Translations under genes and position numbers: made by a program | The notes under the pieces: model-generated | The model's database searches: none | What the model was told of the DNA's origin: nothing | The model's input: only the letters and a program-made list of their open reading frames with translations | From: Treponema sp. | Lineage (GTDB): Bacteria; Spirochaetota; Spirochaetia; Treponematales; Treponemataceae | NCBI GenBank assembly: GCA_017525605.1 | Contig: JAFXSM010000042.1 | Coordinates: 1 to 64,000 of the forward strand | Length of the DNA stretch: 64,000 bases | Direction: 5' to 3' | Shown here: piece by piece, positions 35,497 to 43,047 of the stretch | Layout of the letters: each line of letters starts with the position of its first letter | Position numbering within the stretch: the stretch's first letter is position 1

Positions 35497-38079
35497 ATGA
35501 AAACTATCGGAATTAAACTTGCGGACGGATCGTTCTACCCGATTCTTGAAGAAGGGGAATCGAAAAGACGGATTCTTGATTTGACCACAGCGAAGGACAA
35601 TCAGGATGAAGTTCACATTGATTTGTATCGTTTTGACCAGTCTGACGACGGCGAAATAACGAACGAAGAATTTGTTGAGACACTGAAAGTCCCGAATTTG
35701 ACCCCACATCCAAACGGCGAACCGAATCTCCACCTTTCAATCGGGCTTGATGAAGACAACAATCTCACGGCGGAAGTCGTTGACGACGAAACCGGCGCAA
35801 AGCACGAGACAGAGGTGAAGCTCGAACCACGCCCACAGGACGAAGCGTTGGGCTCTTCGGAATTCTCAATTTCAGAATCAGAGCAGAATGATGACGTTCC
35901 GGCAGATTTTTCCGAGCAGCTTTCATCGAGCGACATGACAATAAATCCGCTTGAGGAACCGGAAGTTGAAGAACCGGCAGAAAACGATGCGGCAGACACA
36001 ACGGAAGACACAATCGGCGAAGACATCGACCTCGACAACTTCGACGCATCTTCGCTCGACGCTTCGGACGATTCGGAATCATTCGACATCGACAATTTTG
36101 ACGACACGACTTCGGATGCAGAATCAACGGAAGAAAATTCGAACGAGATGACTTTCGACGATGATTCTATCGAAGACATGACACCAGAAAATGCAGATTC
36201 AGCGGAAGACACAACTGAAGATTCAATCGATGACAATCTCGACATCGACAGCATCGAAGTTCCGTCCGATGACACTGCCGACACGACTTTCGATGACACG
36301 GCAGCCATAGACGACACTCTGCCAGAAGAATCACCTGCTGACACAGCGGATGCAGACGCGACGATTGACAGCCTCGACCTCGACAACTTTGACGCTGACT
36401 CGCTCGGCACTCCAACAGACGACTCGGAATCATTCGACACCGACAGCCTCAACGACACCAACTCGGACGAGGACATTTTGAGCGCAATTCCTACAGACAA
36501 CGATGAGTCAACAAATTCAGATTCAGAAGAAACTGCGGAAGACAAGTTCGAATTTGCAGCAGAGGACAATGACGACACGGCTTTTGGAGACGCTACTCAG
36601 CCAGAAGATTCATCTACAGACACATCAGACGCGGACGCGACGTTCGACAGCCTCGACCTCGACAACTTTGACGCCGATTCTCTCGGCGAAACAAGCGACG
36701 ACTCGACTTTCAATGACGTAACGGCAGATTCAACTTCTGGCGACATGCAGACGGAAGAAAACTCGGATGAAACGGTCGCAGACACAACGACGGACGACGC
36801 TGATTCAGTCACGGACGAAAGCCTTTCTGCATTTGAAAATTTCGACGCAGATTCACTCGACACGCCACCAGCTGACACAAAAGAAAACGACGAATTCGCA
36901 TCCGACGAAGAAATCAGCATGAATGTCGATTTTGAGGAAACTGACGAGCCGAAAAAGGAACCGGACGATTCTGCAGAAACTAACTATGCCAGTGACGATT
37001 TACGCGTAGAGGACGATGATGACAAATCATCAACTAGCACATCCTCAGATGACACATCTTCAGATGACGCATTCTCCGTTGACGACCTCGGCGATTTCTC
37101 CGACATGGAAAGCGAACAGAAAACGACAAGCAACGACGACCTCTTCGCAGACCTTCCTGATTTCGACGACCCGCAGCCGGCGGCACAGGCTTCACCGCTC
37201 GCCTCTTCCGGCACTATGGACGACCCGTTCGGAAGCGACGGATTCTCAGATTTGTACGACAGCAACAACAGCGACAGCGATGATTTCTCCGACTCGGAGA
37301 CGCTCACATTCGGAGCTTCCGATGACGATGATTTCGACGACGACGACGAGAAAAAATCAGGTGTTCCGTTCATCCTCTGCATTCTCTGTGTCGTAATCTG
37401 CATTCTCCTCACGCTGTTCCTTCTTTTCATCTACCCTTCTAAGTACAACCTGCTCGGCAAAACTTCGAGCGAAAAAGTCACGAAGAGCGAAAAGATTGAG
37501 AAAGTCGAAAAAACTGAAAAAACAGAGAAAACTGAAAACACTTCGCTCGCGCCGGCAACAACCGAAGATGCAACAAAGAAAGCCGCAGACGAGGCACTGA
37601 AGAAAAAGGCAGAAGAAGAAAAGGCTAAGCAGGAAGCAGAGGCAAAAGCAAAAGCCGACGCAGAAAAGCTTGCTGCCGAGGAAAAACTTCTTGCCGAAGA
37701 AAAAGCAAAGCAGGACGCTGAAAAACTAGCCGCCGAAGAAAAGGCAAAAGCCGACGCTGAAAAACTTGCTGCCGAAGAAAAGGCAAAGCAGGAAGAAGCG
37801 GCAAAGAAAGCCGCTGAAAGCGCAAAAGCTCCTGAATCTCAGGAAGACAAGATTGTCATCGCACCAGACGCAAGCAAAGTCGTTCCGGTTTCAAAATCAG
37901 AACTGACAGAGAAAAAAGCTGACATCAAGCACAATGTGAAATGGGGCGACACACTCTGGGATCTTTCCGAGACTTACTACAAGAACCCGTGGAAATATCC
38001 TGTCATTTCGAACTACAACAACATTCCGAACCCTGATTACATTCAGGCAGGAAAAGATTTGCTTATTCCGTTCAAATAA
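35497..38079 (+). CDS. Hsp70-SBD-like / acidic repeat / membrane / LysM protein
   Basis: An 860-residue membrane protein without a signal peptide. Residues 1-115 resemble the substrate-binding beta domain of Hsp70 (IGIKLADGSFYPILEE, later NLTAEVVDDETGAKHE). About 400 residues of very acidic Asp/Ser/Thr sequence follow, with repeats like LDLDNFDADSLG. One membrane segment comes next (about 627-650, PFILCILCVVICILLTLFLLF), then a Lys/Ala/Glu coiled coil with EEKAKADAEKLAA repeats. A C-terminal LysM domain (HNVKWGDTLWDLSETYY...LLIPFK) closes the protein. The topology would put the acidic part in the cytoplasm and LysM on peptidoglycan. ATG 35497 has GAGG upstream. A role in cell-envelope organisation is inferred. 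Confidence 0.88.
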   Translation: MKTIGIKLADGSFYPILEEGESKRRILDLTTAKDNQDEVHIDLYRFDQSDDGEITNEEFVETLKVPNLTPHPNGEPNLHLSIGLDEDNNLTAEVVDDETGAKHETEVKLEPRPQDEALGSSEFSISESEQNDDVPADFSEQLSSSDMTINPLEEPEVEEPAENDAADTTEDTIGEDIDLDNFDASSLDASDDSESFDIDNFDDTTSDAESTEENSNEMTFDDDSIEDMTPENADSAEDTTEDSIDDNLDIDSIEVPSDDTADTTFDDTAAIDDTLPEESPADTADADATIDSLDLDNFDADSLGTPTDDSESFDTDSLNDTNSDEDILSAIPTDNDESTNSDSEETAEDKFEFAAEDNDDTAFGDATQPEDSSTDTSDADATFDSLDLDNFDADSLGETSDDSTFNDVTADSTSGDMQTEENSDETVADTTTDDADSVTDESLSAFENFDADSLDTPPADTKENDEFASDEEISMNVDFEETDEPKKEPDDSAETNYASDDLRVEDDDDKSSTSTSSDDTSSDDAFSVDDLGDFSDMESEQKTTSNDDLFADLPDFDDPQPAAQASPLASSGTMDDPFGSDGFSDLYDSNNSDSDDFSDSETLTFGASDDDDFDDDDEKKSGVPFILCILCVVICILLTLFLLFIYPSKYNLLGKTSSEKVTKSEKIEKVEKTEKTEKTENTSLAPATTEDATKKAADEALKKKAEEEKAKQEAEAKAKADAEKLAAEEKLLAEEKAKQDAEKLAAEEKAKADAEKLAAEEKAKQEEAAKKAAESAKAPESQEDKIVIAPDASKVVPVSKSELTEKKADIKHNVKWGDTLWDLSETYYKNPWKYPVISNYNNIPNPDYIQAGKDLLIPFK

Positions 38080-38121
38080 GCAGATTCGTTGTAAAATCGA
38101 AATTCCAGCATAAAAGCGAAG

Positions 38122-38147
38122 AAATCCCGCAAATGCGGGATTTTTTT
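38122..38147 (+). terminator. Rho-independent terminator
   Basis: AAATCCCGC pairs with GCGGGATTT across a short loop, followed by T7. Confidence 0.92.
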
Positions 38148-38214
38148 ATCGTAATTTTGGAATTTTACGAAAAATCAGTTTCCTTTAATAAAGTTAAAGT
38201 ATTTTTTACGTCAA

Positions 38215-40563
38215 ATGAGAAAAATTTTTAGTTCAATCTTTCTGGCAACATGCTTTTTCACATCGTGCAAAATCTCTTCCGCAAATTCACTGCAAAAGGA
38301 ATTCAAGGACGACGCATATTTTTTCATGGCACTGCAGGCGGCGGACGAAGGCGACGACCTGAAGGCAATGCGATATTTCAAGATTTCGCGCGACAGCGAA
38401 ACCGGCAGCCCGATTATAAAAAGGCGGAGCGCAGAAAGCCTGACGATGCTCGGCAACGTAATGGAACGGAACGAAGCCTCGACATACCTTGCTGAAAAAT
38501 ACGGCGACGACAGCGCGCTTCTGATTTCCGCGAGGGAATTTTTCAAACAGAACGAATTCGCAACGATACTGAAACTCACGGAAAACATCGATTTATCAAG
38601 CGCACCGAACGAGCTTGTCAAAATCAGGTTCGATTCGATGATAGAAAAAAAAGACTCCAGATTCCCGCAGGATTTTTACACCTGGTGCGTATCACGCCCG
38701 CTTTCAATCGAGCATCTCAAAATGTACAAGGTCTACATGACGCAAAAAGAAGACGCATTCGATTTGGAGAGGACAAGAGCACGCGAAGAATACGAACACG
38801 AACTGGAAGCGAGAATCGACGACTGGAAAAAGGCTTGGACAGAGGCGAATCCGGGAAAAGAGCTGGACGAAAAAATAATTCCGACATCGTTCGACAACTT
38901 AAAATACGAGGAAAGCGAATTCGTCGTGACAGACGACCAGGCGATAATCGACTTTCGAATCCTCATCTACCACAAAAAATACGACCAGGCATTCGACACA
39001 TACAAAAAGATTCTGAAAATTTACGAGAAAAATTCAAAATCAGCCGGCGAAGAGAATGTTGATCTGAACATCGAAAATCAGGTCATATCCGACATCGGAA
39101 AGGCACTTCTCTACGGCACTAACGATTATTACTACTCGGCGCGTCAGCTCGACAAACTCGCAAAGAGACTTGAAGACGAGAAAGCGTATTACGCGTATTT
39201 CTACTGCGCACGTCTCTACGACAAGGGCGGAAGATACCAGAAAACGGCGGCGGCACGCTTCAAATCCGCACTGGAAGCCACAAGCGACCACGAAAAATTC
39301 GACAACGCGCTCTGGTATCTTCTGAATTTCCAGCTTCGGACATCGACCGACGACATAATCGACACTCTCAAAACTTACGGCTCGCAAATCCACGACCCGG
39401 AATATTTCGACGACTTTTTCGAGTCGCTTTCGGTCCTGCTTTTGTCAAACCAGAAATGGCAGGATTTCTACAAAGTCTGGAAAGAGACAGATTCGAATTT
39501 TTCGGAGCGGACGGCAGGAAAATACGCGTACATTTCGGGAAGGCTGATAGAAGAAGGACTTGCACAGGGCGCAAAAGGACTGAAAACACGGCAATCTGTT
39601 GACGCATTCATGAAAGTCATCACAGGACGCGGAGATTTGTACTACAAAGTCTGCGCGCTCGAACGCATGAACATAACAGACAAGGAAATCGTGGAGGCAG
39701 TCCTTCTGAACGCAAAGAAAGACGAGTCGGAAGAGCAGAAAGACGCGAAAAAACAGGAAGAAGAGCAAATCGAAGAGAACAGCGGCGCGGACATTCTGAT
39801 GAAAGGTTACGCGGCATTCGGTTTTCCTCAGAGAGTGTACGCGGAATGGCTGATGAACAGGAAAGATATCTCCACGGAAGTGTCGATGCTCGCAAGCGAC
39901 TTTTTGTTCGACTGCGGCCAGCACGACCCGACATACAACGTCCAGAGCCTTCGAATCGCGAGCAGGGCAAAAGAAGCCGCAAAAGGAAAAATTCCGAAAG
40001 ACCTGATGAAAAGGGTCTACCCTACTTTCTACAAAAAAGAGATTGAAAAAGTCTGCGACGAAAACGAGCTTTCGGAATACATCTTCTACGCGCTCGTCAG
40101 AACCGAAAGTTTCTTCGACCCGTCGATATCGAGCGTGGCAGGCGCATCCGGCCTTTCGCAGCTCATGGAAGCGACCGCAAAGGACGAAGCGAAAAAGCTC
40201 AAGCTCGGCGACGACTTCGACATTCTCGACCCTGAAACGAATCTGAAACTCGGAAGCCATTACTTGAAATCACTGATCGGCCGAGTTGACTCGAACATTC
40301 CGCTGCTCGCACTTTTCGCATACAACGGTGGGCTTACGAACGTGCGAAAATGGATTGCATCAGCAAAAAAAGATTGGGCGACGCTCGGAAAGGACTTCCA
40401 CAATCCGGCAGGAATCAGCATGGACTTGTTCCTTGAGACGCTGCCGTTCACGGAAACACGCGGTTACGGCAGGCAGCTTGTGGCATCGTCCTCGATGTAC
40501 GCGTGGCTCTACTACGGAAAGCAGCCGTCGAAAACAGTCCGCGAAATTCTCTACGCGGACTGA
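38215..40563 (+). CDS. Lytic transglycosylase lipoprotein (Slt type)
   Basis: A 782-residue lipoprotein (lipobox FTSC followed by KISS). It has a long alpha-helical, TPR-like superhelix to about residue 590 and a C-terminal SLT goose-lysozyme domain. The catalytic Glu is in YALVRTESFFDP (about 635), followed by GASGLSQLMEATA and AYNGGLTNVRKW, the three SLT motifs. It cleaves the MurNAc-GlcNAc bond to 1,6-anhydromuropeptides in the periplasm. It is larger than E. coli Slt70 and, unlike it, lipidated. It follows the LysM membrane protein after a terminator, placing two peptidoglycan-linked genes side by side. The start lacks a clear ribosome site. Confidence 0.92.
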   Translation: MRKIFSSIFLATCFFTSCKISSANSLQKEFKDDAYFFMALQAADEGDDLKAMRYFKISRDSETGSPIIKRRSAESLTMLGNVMERNEASTYLAEKYGDDSALLISAREFFKQNEFATILKLTENIDLSSAPNELVKIRFDSMIEKKDSRFPQDFYTWCVSRPLSIEHLKMYKVYMTQKEDAFDLERTRAREEYEHELEARIDDWKKAWTEANPGKELDEKIIPTSFDNLKYEESEFVVTDDQAIIDFRILIYHKKYDQAFDTYKKILKIYEKNSKSAGEENVDLNIENQVISDIGKALLYGTNDYYYSARQLDKLAKRLEDEKAYYAYFYCARLYDKGGRYQKTAAARFKSALEATSDHEKFDNALWYLLNFQLRTSTDDIIDTLKTYGSQIHDPEYFDDFFESLSVLLLSNQKWQDFYKVWKETDSNFSERTAGKYAYISGRLIEEGLAQGAKGLKTRQSVDAFMKVITGRGDLYYKVCALERMNITDKEIVEAVLLNAKKDESEEQKDAKKQEEEQIEENSGADILMKGYAAFGFPQRVYAEWLMNRKDISTEVSMLASDFLFDCGQHDPTYNVQSLRIASRAKEAAKGKIPKDLMKRVYPTFYKKEIEKVCDENELSEYIFYALVRTESFFDPSISSVAGASGLSQLMEATAKDEAKKLKLGDDFDILDPETNLKLGSHYLKSLIGRVDSNIPLLALFAYNGGLTNVRKWIASAKKDWATLGKDFHNPAGISMDLFLETLPFTETRGYGRQLVASSSMYAWLYYGKQPSKTVREILYAD

Positions 40564-40595
40564 ATGCAGGGTTCAAAAAACTCAAAAGTGGAATT

Positions 40596-41192
40596 TCAGC
40601 AGACAGAATCGATTATCCGCTGCATATTCTCCGCTTTCGACAGCTGCATCATCTCGACCTCGACGTCGCAAATCGACTTGTAGATTTGCTGACGCTCCTC
40701 ATAAAAATTGTGGAACGACTGCCTCACATCGCCGATTGTCTTCGGATTTTCTTTCGCAATGTACGCAGGAAGATTCGTAAGAGAACCGTCATCGAGAACC
40801 TTCACTTCTTTTATTATCCTGTCGCAGGCGGTAGTCTCATCTGAATTCAAAAAAACGATTGTGCCGATTTTCTTCAGATGCGCAATCGCCTCAGAATTGT
40901 TGCAGATTCCGCCGCCAGTCGAAACGACAAATATTCCGCTCTCGCCAAGCAACGACCTGCAAGCCTCGGCTTCCGCGCGCATGAACGCCTCCTTTCCGTC
41001 GGAAGTGTAAATTTCGCGCGGAGTTTTTCCGGTCATGCTCGTCACCAAATCATCAGTATCGAAGAATTTGCATCCGAAATGCGAAGAAAGAAGCCGCCCC
41101 TGTGTCGTCTTTCCGCAATGCTTGATTCCAGTCAAAACCAGTGTTTTCCTCAATAAAACCGTATTGTTTTTTTGCTTGTCCGTCTTTTTCAT
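40596..41192 (-). CDS. aroK: Shikimate kinase
   Basis: A 198-residue kinase that phosphorylates shikimate at the 3-hydroxyl in chorismate synthesis. The P-loop is GIKHCGKTT (about 22-30), the shikimate-binding Asp is in FDTDDLV and the GGG loop is VVSTGGGI. The lid region near residue 135 holds TNLPAYI. There is a 20-residue basic N-terminal extension over typical AroK; no ribosome site is clear at ATG 41192, and no better in-frame start is seen. It is divergent from the PrsW-like gene, with only 34 bases between the start codons. No other aro genes are nearby. Confidence 0.9.
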   Translation of the reverse strand: MKKTDKQKNNTVLLRKTLVLTGIKHCGKTTQGRLLSSHFGCKFFDTDDLVTSMTGKTPREIYTSDGKEAFMRAEAEACRSLLGESGIFVVSTGGGICNNSEAIAHLKKIGTIVFLNSDETTACDRIIKEVKVLDDGSLTNLPAYIAKENPKTIGDVRQSFHNFYEERQQIYKSICDVEVEMMQLSKAENMQRIIDSVC

Positions 41193-41226
41193 AGAATCGA
41201 TTATAAATTTTTTATATGATTTTTAC

Positions 41227-41952
41227 ATGAGCATAACGTCACTGGTCGCACTCTGTTTTCTCCCCGTAATAACAGTTTTCGCCTTCGTCGCATTTTTGCA
41301 GAACGACAGGCGGATTCTCAGGTACGTCGTCCCATGTTTTTTCGGAATTCTCACCGTGATTCCTGCGTCGTTCATACAATTTTTCGTGCTGAAAATCCCA
41401 GTGTTCAGCTCAAGCACGTTCATCTCGATTCTGATTACATCAATCATCTTCAACGGGCTAATCGAAGAGACATTCAAGCTGATTTTCATAATGCTCATGC
41501 CGAAGAAGAATCTGACGCTCGCAACTTTCTTAATCAGCTCAATCCTGCTCGGAATGTCGTCGGGCGCAGTCGAAACTCTCATTTACGTTCTCGGCTCGCT
41601 GCAAAAGATAAGCTCAATCGCGGACACAAACAGCATCCTCAAACTGATTCTGATGCGGATTTTCTCTGCGCAGCTGATTCACGCGTTTTGCGCAGGACTT
41701 CTCGGAATATTCGTCTGGCAGTGCCGCAACGGAATGCAGAATTTCATGCCGCTTGCATATTCGGTCGTCCTTCACGGATTCTACAACTTTTTCATGGCAT
41801 TCAGCTCGGGATTCCGCTGGTTCGCGGCAGTTTCAATTCTCATGGCGGCCGTCGAATGCAGAATCTGGTATCTGACCGCAAAAAATTCGAAAAATTCTTC
41901 AAAAATTCAAAATATGCAGTTGACACAATCCGATGAAAACACTAAGCTATAG
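41227..41952 (+). CDS. PrsW-like glutamic intramembrane protease
   Basis: A 241-residue polytopic protein with about seven membrane segments. The PrsW family motifs are visible as EETFK (about 79-83), GAVET in the next helix and the His-containing helices LIHAFCAG and VLHGFYNF. PrsW proteases cleave membrane anti-sigma factors or related substrates in the bilayer. The start MSITSLVAL at 41227 is chosen because a longer frame overlaps aroK completely. The C-terminus is a short polar Asn/Ser/Lys tail. The substrate is unknown; no sigma/anti-sigma pair is nearby. The initiator tRNA gene begins 11 bases downstream. Confidence 0.8.
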   Translation: MSITSLVALCFLPVITVFAFVAFLQNDRRILRYVVPCFFGILTVIPASFIQFFVLKIPVFSSSTFISILITSIIFNGLIEETFKLIFIMLMPKKNLTLATFLISSILLGMSSGAVETLIYVLGSLQKISSIADTNSILKLILMRIFSAQLIHAFCAGLLGIFVWQCRNGMQNFMPLAYSVVLHGFYNFFMAFSSGFRWFAAVSILMAAVECRIWYLTAKNSKNSSKIQNMQLTQSDENTKL

Positions 41953-41963
41953 AAACATTACGA

Positions 41964-42036
41964 CGCTGGGTAGAGCAGTTGGCAGCTCGTCGGGCTCATA
42001 ACCCGGAGGCCGGAGGTTCGAGTCCTTCCCCAGCTA
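41964..42036 (+). tRNA. Initiator tRNA-fMet (anticodon CAT)
   Basis: The anticodon loop CTCATAA is closed by three G-C pairs (GGG/CCC), and the first acceptor position (C1 against T72) is unpaired. Both are hallmarks of bacterial initiator tRNA. The D arm AGAGCAGTTGGCAGCTC closely follows E. coli fMet. CCA is not encoded. Confidence 0.92.
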
Positions 42037-42076
42037 TACTTGATGAAAATCAAGTTTTTACATTTTATAATTTTTT

Positions 42077-42161
42077 GGAGCGATGGCAGAGCGGCTGAAT
42101 GCACCGGTCTTGAAAACCGACGTACCGCAAGGTACCGGGGGTTCAAATCCCTCTCGCTCCG
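42077..42161 (+). tRNA. tRNA-Ser (anticodon TGA)
   Basis: The acceptor GGAGCGA pairs with TCGCTCC. The anticodon loop CTTGAAA gives TGA, and a long variable arm (GTACCGCAAGGTAC) marks a class II tRNA. A T-run follows, which may terminate transcription. Confidence 0.94.
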
Positions 42162-42174
42162 TTTTTTTTTCTAT

Positions 42175-42249
42175 GAGATTGTAGCTCAGCTGGATTAGAG
42201 CACCACCCTGCGGAGGTGGGGGTCGCACGTTCGAATCGTGTCAGTCTCA
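42175..42249 (+). tRNA. tRNA-Arg (anticodon GCG)
   Basis: The acceptor GAGATTG pairs with CAGTCTC. The D loop has GGATTA with the Arg identity A20. The anticodon stem CCACC/GGTGG closes the loop CTGCGGA, giving GCG. Most bacteria use an A34 (inosine) tRNA for this box, so G34 is unusual. Confidence 0.88.
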
Positions 42250-42255
42250 CTTTGA

Positions 42256-42352
42256 GTTCGGGAACTTCACAAAACATGCTTCAAAACCCCGCGAGAGCCG
42301 GAAGGCAGCAACGGTATGAAGATTATGTTTGTGCTGGAGTATTCCTGGGCTC
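42256..42352 (+). ncRNA. ffs: Signal recognition particle RNA (small bacterial type)
   Basis: The apical domain has the GCCGGAAGGCAGCA loop region typical of the Ffh-binding site. Long flanking arms pair in order: ACAAAACAT with ATGTTTGT, GCTTCA with TGAAG, and GGGAA with TTCCTGGG. A T-run at 42353-42360 follows the 3' end. It sits directly after the tRNA-Arg gene. Confidence 0.88.
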
Positions 42353-42459
42353 TTTTTTTTGCCCATTTCTTTTCCCCGGCAATTTCAATTTTAGAGATGC
42401 CATTATTTCAGATTTTCTTTAAATTCAGTTAGAAGTTTCTTATTTTGATTACAAACCGT

Positions 42460-42487
42460 TTGTGCGCTGTTGCGTTTGTGCTAAAAT
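42460..42487 (+). promoter_or_regulatory. Possible sigma-70 promoter
   Basis: TTGTGC and TAAAAT are 16 bases apart, 33 bases before the start of the SH3 protein gene. Confidence 0.45.
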
Positions 42488-42519
42488 CGGTTAAGAATAT
42501 TTACTAGAGAGGTAACTTT

Positions 42520-42933
42520 ATGAAAAAGATTTTTTCTTTGTTTTTAGTCGCTGTGCTGGGCGCATCACTTTTTGCAGCATCATTCAAGAAAGGACAGACA
42601 GTTTACGTTTCTAAAAACGGAAACGCAACTGAAGCTGAAAAATCATCGAAGGTCGTATCGGCAGTCACGAGAGGTGACAGCGGAGTCGTCGTTGAATCAA
42701 CATCAAAAAGGTCGAAGGTAAAATTCGCAGACCTCGGATTCACGGGCTGGGTCGATAACTCAACGCTGACAAAAAAGAAAGTCCTGAAAGAGGCCGTCAC
42801 AACATCAGTTGACAACATCGCACTTGCAGGAAAAGGAAAGGCTTCTTCGACAATAAAAGAAGAGGCTACGGAAGAAAAGAAAGAAGAAGCAAAGCCAGAA
42901 GAACCGAAAACGGAAGAAAATACATCGAAGTAA
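42520..42933 (+). CDS. Secreted bacterial SH3-domain protein
   Basis: A 137-residue exported protein (signal MKKIFSLFLVAVLGASLFA) with one SH3b-like domain at about 22-85. KGQTVYVSKNGNATEAEKSS, GDSGVVVES and the closing FTGWVDNSTLTKK are typical of SH3 folds that bind cell-wall peptides. The tail (about 90-137) is Lys/Glu/Pro-rich and unstructured. It has a GAGAGG ribosome site and its own promoter and terminator, so it is monocistronic. Peptidoglycan binding is inferred from the fold. Confidence 0.82.
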   Translation: MKKIFSLFLVAVLGASLFAASFKKGQTVYVSKNGNATEAEKSSKVVSAVTRGDSGVVVESTSKRSKVKFADLGFTGWVDNSTLTKKKVLKEAVTTSVDNIALAGKGKASSTIKEEATEEKKEEAKPEEPKTEENTSK

Positions 42934-42966
42934 TCTGAAAATTTGCTGATTTTATGTGCTAGAATT

Positions 42967-42998
42967 GAACCACGGATTTTTCTGTGGTTCATTTTTTT
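42967..42998 (+). terminator. Rho-independent terminator
   Basis: GAACCAC pairs with GTGGTTC, followed by A and eight T. Confidence 0.9.
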
Positions 42999-43047
42999 TG
43001 CCATGAAAAATCGATAACAAAAAAGACGAAAAAAAATTGGAGGAGTT

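Noticed and set aside
35613..36578. Leftward 321-codon serine-rich frame
   Set aside because: It is the antisense of the acidic Asp/Ser repeat tract; its composition simply mirrors those codons.
37600..37830. EEKAKADAEKLAA repeats as a TolA homologue
   Set aside because: The coiled coil resembles TolA in composition, but the domain order (Hsp70-like, acidic, membrane, coil, LysM) is different and no Tol genes are nearby.
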